Shown: in pieces, positions 42,718 through 56,000 of the stretch
Layout: each line of letters begins with the position of its first letter
Numbering within the stretch: the first letter of the stretch is position 1
DNA from: Siderastrea siderea
Lineage: Eukaryota; Cnidaria; Anthozoa; Scleractinia; Rhizangiidae
NCBI GenBank assembly: GCA_964030785.1
Contig: OZ034971.1
Location: forward strand, 46,083,504 to 46,147,503
DNA: 64,000 nt
Direction: 5' to 3'
Made by a program: the position numbers and the translations under genes
The notes under the pieces: model-generated
Seen by the model: the letters and a program-made list of their open reading frames with translations, nothing else
The model's database searches: none
What the model was told of the DNA's origin: nothing

Positions 42718-43090
42718 GCGGAGCCCGCGCGCGAAGTGCGCCAGCGGAAAACCATTGCTAAGAAATTTTTGTTGTGACGTCAGGTACGTGCGCCCGCCCG
42801 CCCGCCCGTACAAACTCTGGGGGAGGGGGAGGGGATTCCCAAGACAACCCGACGGGAGTGGAGAATGCCATCTTTTCTCGGTGGGAAATCACGCGGTGCT
42901 TTTAGGCAACCGGCGTTTTTCTTGGCGGGAAATCGCATGCCTACCGTCCCTTGCTTAGCAAAACGATTGTTCAACAGTACTGAAGTTTTAAACTTGAGAA
43001 AAAACATCTTATAGCTATAAATGAAAACAAAAAGTTCAAAACAATGCTTAGTTGTCTTTTTGGTGGAAGGCGAAAAGTTCAAGTTACGAA
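42718..43090. repeat. GC-rich block and dispersed repeat related to 34950-35110
   Basis: Holds CCCGCCCGCCCGCCCG and a G-rich run, then segments shared with the repeat at 34950. No gene. Confidence 0.5.
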
Positions 43091-43652
43091 ATCTGTCTCT
43101 TTGTAATCTTCACGGCGGAGAGCTTTAATGTCCTGTTCTTAAACAACCGAGTAAGTGAAGCTTTTAAAGGCTTTAAGGTACATGATTTTCAGTATTAAGG
43201 TCAACGAAATTACGTTTTTAAATGGAAATTTAATTTATGCCATTAGAAATGAGTCATTTACTTTTTATTTAAGCTTATGTTGACGTTGACTTGAAAAAAT
43301 TATTAGAAAACGCGCTCAGATTTGTGACAGATGTAGTCTTGAATATTTTGCCATGTTCAGCGGATTTCACTCGCGTGGACGGACCCACGATGCTGGAAGT
43401 GTAACGCGAATTGCATTTAAGTAAAAACTTACAGGTTTTCCAATAAACGTTTTCAAAAATGATTTCTCTGTCCATTATTTTGTGTCCGTTTATTCATAAC
43501 AGTAGGACAAAGCACCGTCGCAAGACAGCAGCACAAGCATCACTTCAGTGAGATTTCGGCGAATAATTGCTTTCAATTTTGACTGTCGGGTACATCTCTT
43601 TGCGCAATTGTCGATTTTGTTGCCCTAGAAGTTTTCAATAGTAATAATCTTT

Positions 43653-43915
43653 TAAGCGAAGCACTTGTCGGTTTACAGCAATTTTATCCGAAAAGCTTCC
43701 TAAAACAGTTTTGTGCCTTCCTCTTTATACTATATAACTTCGTAGCCGCAAAACTTATGCGAAATTTAAAAGTTATTTATGAAACTATTAGCGAAGCAGT
43801 TGTCGCTTTAAACTTATTTTATCCGAAAAGCTTCCAAAAACAGTTCCATGCATTTCTTAAAGCGCCCGAAGTTTCAACACTTCGCAGCCACAAAACTTAT
43901 GCCATAGAATTCAGC
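43653..43915. repeat. two-unit tandem duplication of ~140 bp
   Basis: AGCGAAGCACTTGTCG...TTATCCGAAAAGCTTCC...CGCAAAACTTATG at 43655 recurs as AGCGAAGCAGTTGTCG...CCACAAAACTTATG at 43793. Confidence 0.75.
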
Positions 43916-44860
43916 TTGTACGACCAAGGGTAAATAGTGAAAGGCTTTCAACTGTTGAGCCACTTATGGCTTTGTTGTTGCAGGTCATTCAATTATAAAA
44001 AGTCTGAACATGTCTGCTTTGCTCTGAGTACCAAAATTCTAAGTTCTTTTAGCCTGTGAATGGAAGGTATGTTTTCTAATACCTTCACTGACTTCACAGG
44101 AGTAAAAGAACTATTTACCCGCGATTTCAGTAGGGTGAAGTTGCAAACTGGTTATCACAGCAGCCGATTTAACCGATATACTGATGACAATAGTGAAACG
44201 CGGCAGGATTTTTGTATCGTGTCTGAACATACACATGAGTGCATGTGGCCATGCGTTGACCACGAGTAACCAGGAGTCGACAACAAGTATCAGAGTATCC
44301 ATCAGAGTATCGCTGATGTTATGCCTAACATTTACTTTTTGTTAGCTGTTGAAACAAACTATCGTTTCTATCGTTTGGCTCTGTTGCTTTGGAAACAAAT
44401 TCAACTTGAAGCTATTGCAGTGCGCTGGGGTGCGTGTGACTGGTAACGCTACACTGGAACCCGTTCAAACCAAACGCCAAAAGTTGAATTCGTCTCCTTT
44501 TTTAACGAACATTAAGGAACTTATGTGTAAAACTTCTGAGCACTAGTGTAATTGACAAATTGCAAATTGAAGAGACAAAATGAACAAACATTTTATTTAT
44601 TGAATTTAAGAATGGAGCTTTGCGTACTTCGTGTGCAATATAAAGGGGGTTCAATTAGACAAATTCATGTTGTTCTTTTTCCATAACAGAAAAAGCCCCT
44701 AATACGTCACTGAAGATATGCACAGCACTGACTGACACAGCTACGAAATTTACAAACTTTACTAAGTTTCGCTATGGTCATCCAAATTTACAAGACTTAA
44801 GCAACAAAATGAAATAGATAATAAGTACACGATAAAAATTCTCGGAAAAATTTAATTTCC
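43916..44860. other. intergenic stretch, nothing recognised
   Basis: Short frames only. No supported gene, RNA or repeat. Confidence 0.45.
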
Positions 44861-44892
44861 GAGCCCCCAGCAGGAATCGAACCCACGACCTT
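44861..44892 (-). repeat. tRNA-like 3' half fragment
   Basis: On the minus strand GTGGGTTCGATTCCTGCTGG and GGGCTC give a T-arm and 3' acceptor strand only. The 5' half is not recognisable, so this is a SINE or tRNA relic. Confidence 0.5.
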
Positions 44893-45457
44893 CATAAAAC
44901 AACAACAACCACCGTACAGTAAGACCTTGAAAGTAATGAAATCACGAAAATGCGTTCAGTGAGGGTTTTGCAATTTTAACATTTTTTTTTGTTATTCACA
45001 AGACGGCTCTGGTGTAATGAGGTATTGAAAACTGACAAAACAAAGGATTGGAGAATATTTCGCAGGCGCGTGCGTGCCAAAAAATCGTTTTCGGGCCTTT
45101 ACTGCTGTTTCTCTGAACATGTTTCCGGGCCCAGGAAAGTAAGTAGGAATAGTTTTTCGGCCCCGAAACCTATTGAAAAACAGGCCCTAGGTTAGGAAAA
45201 CTGGCAAAATTGTCATTTTTCGTAACCCAGAAGCCGGCTCAGTGAAAAGTGAAACATTTGTAAATCTCCTACAAGTACATTACTTGTCTGAAAATTTTGC
45301 AAACCCACAAAGAAAACTGTACAGCGGTAAAATTTTATTATCTCGCCAGTCTGATCGTGAAGCCAAATATTGTAAAATTTGTAAAAGACTATTAAGTTTG
45401 ATATTTTAAGAACCAATACGAATTGTAAAAGTCGTAATTTTATAGCCCTCGCTAACT

Positions 45458-45663
45458 GGCCATGGACAAAACACTGATCCCCCGTCCATGCGAACCCACG
45501 CCGCATGGGTTCGCTGTGCAGACGAAAATAAACAAGGTACGTGCAATGTAATAGTAGTCATTCGAAATAGTATTTTTTAGGGGTAGTCCATTTTAGGGGT
45601 AGTCCATTTGGGTAGTCCATCGGGGTAGTCCATGGACTGGGGGTCAGTATTTTGTCCATGGCC
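45458..45663. mobile_element. MITE with 9-10 bp target duplication (Mutator-like)
   Basis: Ends GGCCATGGACAAAACACTGA / TCAGTATTTTGTCCATGGCC with target duplication CTCGCTAACT/CTCGCTAACC (45448-45457, 45664-45673). The right half has tandem GGGGTAGTCCAT units. Duplication length suggests the MULE superfamily. Confidence 0.8.
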
Positions 45664-45673
45664 CTCGCTAACC

Positions 45674-46840
45674 TCAAGCAAAGGATCATAAAATTTGTAA
45701 AATTTGTGGCTGCGTGCAATTCCAGACACCAAAACGACCACACAGTTAAATGTCTGATACTAGAAACAGTAGTTAGACGTTGGTTAAGTTTACAAACGAT
45801 CGAACCAATGTGCTTTAATGCGTATTGTGATCTCGTAAATAATTGCCTGCAATTACAAGATATTCCAGAATTGGTTTTCGCAGTTACGCGTCGCGTGCAC
45901 ATCAGCTCATCACTGAGACTCAATTATCCCGAGGTCAGTTCAGTGGTCGTTTTTTGCTGCAGGTTTCATGTAGTTTTCTGTCACAATCTTCATCATGGTC
46001 TTCTTGGAAATCCTAGAGATAGAACGGACATGGCAGAGTTTAAGTCCTTGAGTATACTGAAGCATCAGAGTGCAAATCAATCAAACCCCAGTGTGGTGGT
46101 GCCCCGTCTAATATTCTGAACCTTATGGTCTATGCATTGTGTTGTTTCCCAAGACAAGACAATGCATTTTAAGCTTAACGCTTATCGCTTTTACCATTAC
46201 TTAGCTTTTTAATGAGGCTTTTATTTAATAAAATAAAAGATCTTCAAAAAGATCCAAGCAATTCAAATAAAGATTCTTGCAACATCTACAAAAATCTGGA
46301 GCTTCGAATTCAAGACCTCAAAAATGATAACAAGATCCTCGCACACCATGAGGCCCGAACTATGCATATAGTTATCAAAGGATCCTCAAGAAGGTTCCGT
46401 AAGATCTTTACGTGGATCTTTAAAGATCTCCACAGATATTTGATATTCATCAGGGAGGGCTAAACAATTAAAAAATTGGTTGGGTTCAAACCAATTCTCT
46501 GACGCTTCTCTAAATTTACACTACCCAAATGTTAGTTTCTTGAACTAGCCTTTTTTGGCGTATATATCGTGACACTTTGTATGATGCGAACAATTGTCGA
46601 TTTCAAATAACAATCAAACAAATATTTGTTTAAACACAGACCTATCGCTGAAGCCAAACAGTGAAACAGTGCTCAATTTTAAACGTTTGACGCTTTATGA
46701 ACTTGAAAACGTAACGGGTTGTCCAATATAATGAACAACCTAGTAAATGTCTGTCATCTTGAAGTGGGCGTAAAAAAAATTAACCCAGGGAGCGCCATTA
46801 TCAAGTGAAAAGAAAACTTGTTAACATTGACATATTAGCC
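45674..46840. other. region 3' of the SDR gene
   Basis: Should contain the SDR 3' UTR on the minus strand, and possibly a terminal exon that I could not find. A 155-codon plus frame at 45652-46119 has no recognisable domain. AAGATC-rich direct repetition lies at 46237-46430. Confidence 0.4.
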
Positions 46841-47059
46841 TTAGGTTACCACAGACAAATTACTGTTTATCCATACATACCATCTAAAGAGGTTTGGAAA
46901 GTACTGGTTTATATAGACATAAAGAAGGACTGGGTGTTCTGATATCCAGACTTCATCCAAGTTGTTAGCCATGCTCACTGCGATTAACTTTGCACAGCGT
47001 TCAGTCGACATTCGAACCAGCCCATCCTTATACATGTAATGCGGTGAATCTTTAAAGAG
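46841..47059 (-). CDS. SDR exon 6 (last recognised)
   Basis: [20 protein letters not shown] through [18 protein letters not shown]. Residues after FRW diverge from the family, so either this species ends differently or splicing occurs at GTATGT (46880). Confidence 0.85.
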   Translation of the reverse strand, partial: LFKDSPHYMYKDGLVRMSTERCAKLIAVSMANNLDEVWISEHPVLLYVYINQYFPNLFRWYVWINSNLSVVT

Positions 47060-50000
47060 CTGCAAGAACAGAAATAATTCTGAAGCAAATGGAAAGAGTG
47101 ATCAGAATAACCCAGGGTTAGTCTCAAGCTAAAGAAAAATCTTTGCAAACACCAGTGAGAAGATGAAGTATTCACAATTCTGTGTAGTGCTTTATTTTAG
47201 GCTCAGATTTTGTGAATGCTTCAGTTTGAAACTAACCCTGCACTAGTGCACCTACAGTCTTTTTATTCAGAAGTCTTGGTGAACTCAAAACTGGATTATT
47301 TGATAAAAGTATAACGAAATACAGCATGGTGGCACTTGACTCTTGACTTTCCTCCAGTGACATAAGGGAACATGCCCCCTGAGGACAGCCTCTGATCTTC
47401 ATCAGCAAACAAAAAGTGCCCCCTTTCTAATAAGCGCTCTGCTTTAAATGAGTGTCCATTTACAAGTATGCCTGTCCTATGCTGAAAAGTATTCCAACTG
47501 GCTAAGTGCCCCTTTTTCAATAAGTGCCCAACAAAACCTAATGCAGGAAAATGTACATTTACTGTATTGCCACTGTTGTAGCTGTTTTAGTTCACTTAAT
47601 GTTATGATAATCTCAGATGTTAATGTCAAAAAGGAGGAAGTGCCTGTCCTCAATAAGCGCCCTGTGTCCAAAAAGCAGCACCCCCTAATATGCTCCCGAA
47701 ATAAGGTAAGTGCCGCAGGCAGTAAACTGAATCACTATGGTAATAGGCTTATACATTTAAAAGAAATGTTTGGATTATATTACAGGTGCAATGCTTATTT
47801 TCTCACCATGTTTATATCCTCGGTAAAAGCATACTTAGATATATGTGATTTGACAGGGCCCGGAAGGATGATCTGGACACCAATGTTGTGCTCCGCCAAC
47901 TCCAGCCGAGCAGTGTCAAAATAGCCCTGGTGTAGAGAATGATAATGATATTTCTTACAGCACAGAGTCAGACCACTTTTAATGATACTTTTAACCCTTT
48001 AAGGTGGCTCCATACAGTTTCTCATCAGTTTCAACAGACAAATATACATAACTTTTTTGATGATTTTCAGGACATTGATTTACATTTCACTAGGGAAAAG
48101 CTACAAAAGCGACTAGCCTAGCCTTTATACTTTTCAAAAAAGTCCTAATTTCTGGGCCTGGCCCGTTTCCATGGCAACCACTGATATAGTTGTTTGGCTC
48201 ATTTTTTAAGCTTACCCAGTTTCTTTATGTCATTTCTTGGTTTTTACACGGTGAATTTTCGCTATTTTTGTTGTAAAGATGTTGTCGTTTGAGAAGTCTT
48301 AGCTGGCAAAGCTGTGAGAAGTTTTGTACATAAGTTTTGCCAGAATAGTAAATTTCCGTTTTCGACGATTAATGCAGAAGTGCATGTACAAAAATTACTC
48401 TTACTTTAATATGACTGAAAAACACAAAAATCCTACAAATGTTCCAATTTTAAAAAAATTTCACCGAGTGGAACACGCGCAATTAGCGTTTGAAAATGCC
48501 TCAAAACCCACCTTTTTTCTTCACGTTGCCAAAATAAGAATTCTCCAAGTTACGGGGTTGCGCATGCTCATGATTCCTTTTGCGCGGACGAGCGTGGACA
48601 GCACGCCGGTAAGCGGTAGAAAAGCTTTTCTAGAGCTTTTCTTTCAAAAGAACAACATTTTTCTGGACAACTGCTTTCCTTTACTGTAAAGGATCCATGT
48701 GACCAAAAAATTCGCAAAAATAAAGAAAGAAACGAACAAACAAACAAAAAAGAAGAAAATTTATACCGATTCGCGATATAAAAACTCGAACGAAGCCGCC
48801 GCCTTATTGCCAGCAGCAAAAAATTTCCTCTTAAGTTTCCAGAACGCGGAATCATTAAACCACTTTCAGTTTCATTTTTACCATTAACTGATTACAACCG
48901 TTCTTCAAGAAAAAATCTAAAGCGGTCATGTTTGCTCTTAGAACATCTTTTGGTATGCTACCCGAGAAAAGCAGGGAAGCTCGTTTATTTTATGTTGTAA
49001 GCTCAATATTTTGTCTGCCGAGACCTGCGTTGTTTCTTAGCGGCTACTTGCATGTTTGTTAACTGCATGGAATAGCAAATAGTATATAAATACGCTTTCA
49101 ATTTATATTTAAAGGCAGACGTTGGATAAAAGGGAACAAAAATGTCGACAAGAAATTATATGTTTTGAAAAAGACCACATTATTTTTCTGCAAGGTTCAA
49201 CAAGTCAACAGAACGCCTGCGAAACGCCGACTGTTTTGGAACCGGCCGTCAACTCGATACTCATTCTTTATTCGTTCACTGAATGCCCATGAATGCCGTC
49301 ATTCAAGGCATAATTTTTCGTAAAAATAAAAATTGTATTTGATCAGCTGAGGTACAATTGAACTTTTTTCAATTTTCGGTTTTATTTTCGACCACCGAAG
49401 TTTTTGAAGTCGCACCTTGTCAACACAAGTGAAACTTGAATCAAAAGCTACTGGTGACTAATAAATAGACACTGAAATATAAGTGTCCTTTTGAGTTTCA
49501 ACTTCTATCAAAATTCAATGACAACTGTTACCTCGTTACAAGTGTGTAATCTATTCATCGCTCAATAAGATTCACAAGTCAGCTGTATTTTGCTGAAACC
49601 GTATGAGAACGGCCGTAGAGACAACTTACCCGACAAAAAATACACGGCTTGTTAGAAAGGCAAAAACTAAAGCACTTTTCCAAAAAATTACTTACACTTA
49701 GGCTCGATCCAAACAAACTTAAGCTTCTCATCCCAGAGATTCTCGACAGCTGACCTGGACAGCACTGATATTTCAAGTTGAGAACGGAGAGAAGTTCTTC
49801 ACGCATAATTCTTGAAGGCGCGTAATAATTCGTGCAACGTATTCAGTCCTCTCTGTGTTGCTTGAACTTAAAGATCGCAATCAATTCAGTCCTATAATCG
49901 TAGAACAATCGTAGGACTGCAACTGTCAGCTACAAAAGCGATTAAACTAAAGGCTTTTCATAATTTCACTGCTATGTGCTCGATAGGTTTTGAAAAGGTA

Positions 50001-53000
50001 AGCCATAAAGATGCCTCAATCAGACTTTGGAAAAGTTCGCCTGGGAGGTTGATTGGCACATGTCATCTGACTTGGACTGTCGCGCTCCTCGCGCGCGCGC
50101 TTGTGCCAATTTAGTTCCCATTCCTCGCGCGCTGAAAAACTATATGGAGCCACCTTAAGGCCCATCATCATAATGAAAATTCTGCTTACTGCTCTCTATA
50201 CATTTTGTTGAGGACTAGTTGGGAGAACTTGTCTAAACATTGACACAATTCATCTTTGGTGATAATTTCCTTAATTCTCATAACCAAGATGTGTCATAAT
50301 GCACTGTTATCATAAGAAGTTAATGGGTTACCTTATTAGAAAATGAATGTTATTCACCAACTTCAGTTTCCTGTAAGTACTCTCAAATTCTAAAACTTCA
50401 CATGTTGCAAATATTAAATGAAACAATTTTTCACTTTCTTATTGGAGATTTGTGCCATGGCAGCTTAACGTCTGGGTTTCAGTGAGTTACATGTACAAGA
50501 AGATGAAAATAATAAGCCTGATTAAGTTTCTTGAAAGTTCACAACGAAATTAACTTCCTTTCTTAGGGGTTCCTTAATATGCCACCTAAATTTCTTTGAA
50601 TGGATATTTATTTCCCTTGTTTATTGTACAGGGTACTCTTGGTAATACCATGGTCCAACAGACATGGCACCACTGTGAAAAAGATGAGCCCTACCAGAAA
50701 GGGGAAGGAAAGTGTATTGATGGTGTGAATTGCAGACCTTAGCCTGGTGCAAATATATTGGCAAGCTTGTTTCGATATATCTTACAAAAACCTCCAAATG
50801 GACATCAAATTGTTGCTTTTGAATTTCCCATGCCCCATCATCACGTTCTGTATGGTCATCCAATCATTACAAGTGAAAGAATCTCTCCTTCCTGACCAGA
50901 GCAAACCTCATCCCCAGGTTCTTTTCAGAGATGGACTGAGGGATGAGGTTGAAAATACCCACAAATATACTTGAGGCAAACAAGGTTTAAAAAAATGGTG
51001 TGTTGGAATTTTAAAAGTGAAAATATGCAATACTCATTTGCATTTTTCAAGGTACAGTCTGTTCTTCTCAGTTTTAACTTGTGAAAATGCATAGCGTTGA
51101 AACGTGTTATAGGGAGGGGCAAAAATTCAGTGGGTCGGTCGGTGGGTTGGTCGGTCGGTCAGTCGGTCGATCCGCGATAAACTTTTTATCGTTGATATCC
51201 TGTGAGGGTGGGGACGGCAGAGGGCTCTTTTGCTTTTGATTTTTCTTGGGGACAGCTATATATATGGGCTAAGTTATCACAATGCATCCATCACGCTTAT
51301 ATAAGAGGTTTAAATTACACGCATGGTAATGAATTTAATTGGTTATGAAAAGTCTTTCTTTAACTCAGACAAAATATTTCAATTCACGCATTTGAAATAT
51401 AGCTCATATAAAGAGGGAACCAAAACGCTAGAATCTACATTGAGTTTATAAATTTGTCGAATCTAAACATTTAACGGTGAAAACAAGCAAAGACTTCAAC
51501 CAAATGCATTAATATAAAAGGTTAATTTTTAACTCCAGGCGTTTAGTTGAGGATTGCCTTTCAACAAGTAGTCACGCAAACGCAATTTTATAAACTGATA
51601 ACACACATTTCTTACTGTTTTAATGAAAAATACAGAAAATGTGAGGGCTGCAGGAGAATTCAGAGGTTTAAATCTAGCAAATACACGACTCCATCCCCCC
51701 CGAGGGGAGGCTACTCCCTATAGTGGGCTATACGGGGAGGCTCCCCTGAAAGGGATGCCTTTTAGTAAAAAGGGTAGGGAAAACTGTCATTTTAGTACAT
51801 GAAAGGGTCACAAAATCTGCCGCAAAGTGAAAGAGATGGTAGCTAAAGCGAAGTATATGAAAGGGTGCCGAATTTTGGGAGAAATGACAACGCGAAACAC
51901 ATAAAAGCTTGCACCCTTTGAGCAACTGATCCAGAACGACTGAAAGCCCGGGAAAAATGTGGCGATTGTATAGGAAATTCTACTGTTTTGGCTTATCCTT
52001 GAGCTATAAGAAATTAAAGGGGTGCAATTTTGCTCTAGGTATTTGAAAGGGGTACGATTTTGCTCTTGGTATATGAAAGGACCGGTACCATTTTGGCAAA
52101 AATTAGTATATTTAAAGGTAAGGGTTTGAACCTCTGGGTGGAGCCTCCCTGTATAAAACTTTATCGAGTACCCCCTCCCTCGGGATCCATGCAGACTACT
52201 TATTAAGAGCATTTCGTCTTCACGAGCTAGCTCACAGGAGCTTTTGATTTCCATGCAATCTATTTGAATTTGACTCAGTTTTTCAAAAAATTTAACACCA
52301 ATTTGTCTCAACAGTAGAGCTTCCCTTTAGGTTTCTGGGCATTGTAGTTGTTCTATAATTTTGTTGCTACAAGGTTACTCTTTATTCCACATACCTGCAG
52401 TGCATGTTTGCTGGCACCATACGTAGCTGCATATGGGAGCCCTGTCAAGAATTGATTAAAATAGTTTTAAAAGCAGACGACTTTACTTTTGAAAACACAT
52501 TTCAATGGATTAACATCCATAAAATTATACCATCAGTTACAGTGCATGATTAGTAAGTCTGAAAATGGCTAAATAGAAAGTGTAAAGCCATTTTCAGACT
52601 AATTATTATGCAATGTGACTGTTAGTATAAATTTAGTAGTATAATGTTAGTAAAAAAAATCAATTGTAACTGATGATGATGGAAGTTTCCGTTGAAACAT
52701 GCTAACAAAATTAAAGAGAGTCATTCTGCTTCTAAAAACCCCCATTTTCCTGTTTGTATCCCGACTATTCAAAATATTTTGTTTAATTATATGATTTGCA
52801 AAGAAGCCATTTTAAATCACCAACTATTACATGCATGCTAAAGCCAAACAGTTCATTTAGTTAATAAAATTGCAAGGTCAGGATGTCTCTTAAATTATGA
52901 AGAAATATTTCATTAGCAATGATAAGTTCATGAAATATATGCTGCATGGATCAGTCTTGTATGGATCTTGCCTAGATTTATTGTTTTACTAATATTAGTT

Positions 53001-56000
53001 TTTTGTTGTTTTTGCAATAATTTTTACACCATAAGACTGAAATTCACTTGATGTTGCAAAAAGAAAACATAACACCAGCCAGAATTGAACAAGAGTTTTC
53101 AAATTAAGGTGATACTCAATGCGGCTATTTATTGGAGTAGTGGAAGCTTCTGTTTCCAGTCATATTTTAGCTTGTACGCATTCACCTATTTTGGTAATCG
53201 CTATTTTTTTAAATAAGGAATTCAACGATTTGAACAAAAAAAATAAAGAGGTGCAATTGAGCTGTAAGAACACCCTCCACTATACGAGAACTCTCTTCTT
53301 TATTTTCATCACAAAAGATCGATTTCTGTTATTTTTATTACATGTAAGTTGAACAAGTTTTACAAGTGAATTAACTTTAAGGTTTATTATCTTTACCATG
53401 AAGAAGTTTTCACAAAAACACTAGTTGCGTGGAAATAACTGCACAGTTGACTAATGAATTTTAGCTTCAATCTTATGCTTGCACCTATTATTTGGAAGCT
53501 TCATAACACCTAAAGATTTGCTGTTTCTGGCAGAAAGGGCAGCTGATGTACCTATACCCTTTTATCTCCCAGTAATAATTACCAAATTTTCCCAGGACAC
53601 TGGTTACAACCACAATCTGGCCCTCGCGGCGCTCTATCATGTTTGGAAGAATTGCCTTTGTCAAGGAGATAGTCCCAACAGTGTTCAAATCCAGAAGGGC
53701 CCTGTCTACTTCCAGGGGTGTTTTTTTCACCAGAGATCTTTGTGATCGGGCACCATTATTGACCAAGACATCAAGCTACAAAGAAATTAAGTTAATACAG
53801 CTGGAGTTTGGATACAAATACAGCAACTGCTAATTGCCTCTGAAGGTGCCTTCCCCTTCAGGTTGTTAAAATGTCACTCAACCAACAACAGTTCTTCTCA
53901 GGACTACTCCTACCCAGACAATCACACTAGACAGACTACTGAGTCTCCTGAGTGCAAACAATTTACCATCGAAATTTATTATGTGCCACAATGAAAAGTA
54001 ATAATTTTATTAAAGTGTCTATGAAGTAAAAACTAAGCTACAGTGTGTTGCCCAGTTTTCGTACACTTTAGTTTGTAATCGCTATATCTTTTCGTCTGTG
54101 AGACGAAAATTTCTGAAATTTCTTTTAAAAATAGCCCATTTACTTACCTTCAATATATAAAACGATTGGCCGCTTGATCGACGTATGTACAAAATTATGC
54201 CATTTTTCCCAAAACTCCTAAGTTGCCCAGTCTTCGTACACCTGGCCCAGTTTTCGTACATCGACAAAACAACATTTCTCCACGAAAACGCTCGACGCAA
54301 ACTGATGTGTCAGCCACCCTGCTGAGTGCTTATCGTGTTTTCTCTTCGATTTGTGAATAAATATCGGCTTAGCGACCAATGTTTGGTGTACAAAGTAAAT
54401 GGTTGTTCGGGGAGTGGATGTTTAATCGATCCTGCAGTGTTGATTTTTTTGTCCCTCACTTTTGGGCGGCTTTTCTTACGCTCAATCCACCGTCTCGTAC
54501 GTCATTTACTGCCTTGGTAAAGGTAGTTGACAGGTTACTATTCTGCATATTACAACTGTTAAGAAATGGCCTGTATAAGATTCGACGTTTTCCTTCCGTT
54601 TCCGCATACGCCTTTCGAATAGCAAACGCTTTACTTCCGTTTCCGCTTCCGCTTGCTTTTCTTACCTACTTTTGTAAATGTTTATTAGAATCGCAACGGA
54701 GTGAAAAAAATCGGTAAAACCGGTAAACTAACGATAATTGAAGGTATATGTCAACATTCTATGCATAGACATCTACCTTAGTTAATTATTTGACGATTTA
54801 GATTGTTTGCGTGGGATTAAGTTTATTAAATATTCGTGAACTTTGCATGACCTGGATGTAAAGCGTCTCTTTTATACCACAACAAATACATGTAGTGCAT
54901 CATACTTTGCAAGGATTGTTGTGTAATCTTTGCTGTACTTGCAGTTTAAAATTCAGTTCTTTAACTTATTTAAAAATAGGTTTTGAGAAAGGCGCAGCTA
55001 AGTGTACGAAAACTGGCACAGTAGGTCGAAATGTATGCGAAGATTCTCATCGCTAAAAATTCAGGAGCAGTTAAATTTAAGCTGGCGTTGAAAGTTTTTC
55101 CATTCACTTTCATCTTTTATCTATCATCTGTTCAAAAATCATGAAGTTCCTTGCAAAATTACCAACAAAACGGGCTATTTGTTCATCCACAATACCTTTA
55201 CTGTGCAGTAAAAAGTGCAAATATTAGCCTCTAAACTTTTACTCACCTCGAAAGAAATTGTCCGCACCGACTTGCTTCTTCGTCAAAAAGCTCGGCAAAA
55301 CCGGCAATTTATAGCTGAAATGTTCCTTTTACTTTTGTAATTCTTCGGTTGACGAAGATTTAAATGACCGACGAAAATAATCAAATAAAGTTCTTTTTGT
55401 ACGAAAACTGGGTCCGTACGAAAACTGGGCAACATACTGTAATCTTATTTTAATCTTATTTCAAAATAATTCTGAAAAACCCAGCTGGGAAAATTAATAA
55501 AATGTATTGTATTGTATTGTATTGTATTGTATTGTATTGTACTGTATTGTATTGAAATGGTGGTGTTTTCCTTTTTGTAATATCTTCTTTCGTTCTAGAG
55601 ATATTCAAGTTAAAAGTATACAAGTGATGATGTCATAAGTCAGGTTAGTGTGGATCCAATTCACAAAATCAATGTACCTTATAAGAACGACACACAGTAA
55701 CACATACAGTGATCCTGCCATGACAACAGTTTAACTTCCAGGTCTCTTCCTTGTGAGAACGACATTCCCCCTTTTTAAGCTTTCCAAACATCATTCACTT
55801 CTTAATGGTTCATGAGGAAACTTAAAGCACAATATGGGCATCATGTGTTTCGATATAGTGCCAAAAATGGCAAAATTTGGTTGAAAGGTGAAAGGGACTG
55901 GAGCCAAGATTGTTGCCATGGCAACGGTATGCCTTATTTTGTGTCTTTCTTAAGGCACAATGTTGGTGTCAAGTTTCAATTATCTTGACCCATTCTCTTC

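Noticed and set aside
45652..46119. 155-codon plus frame
   Set aside because: It starts in a repeat element and shows no domain or splice context.
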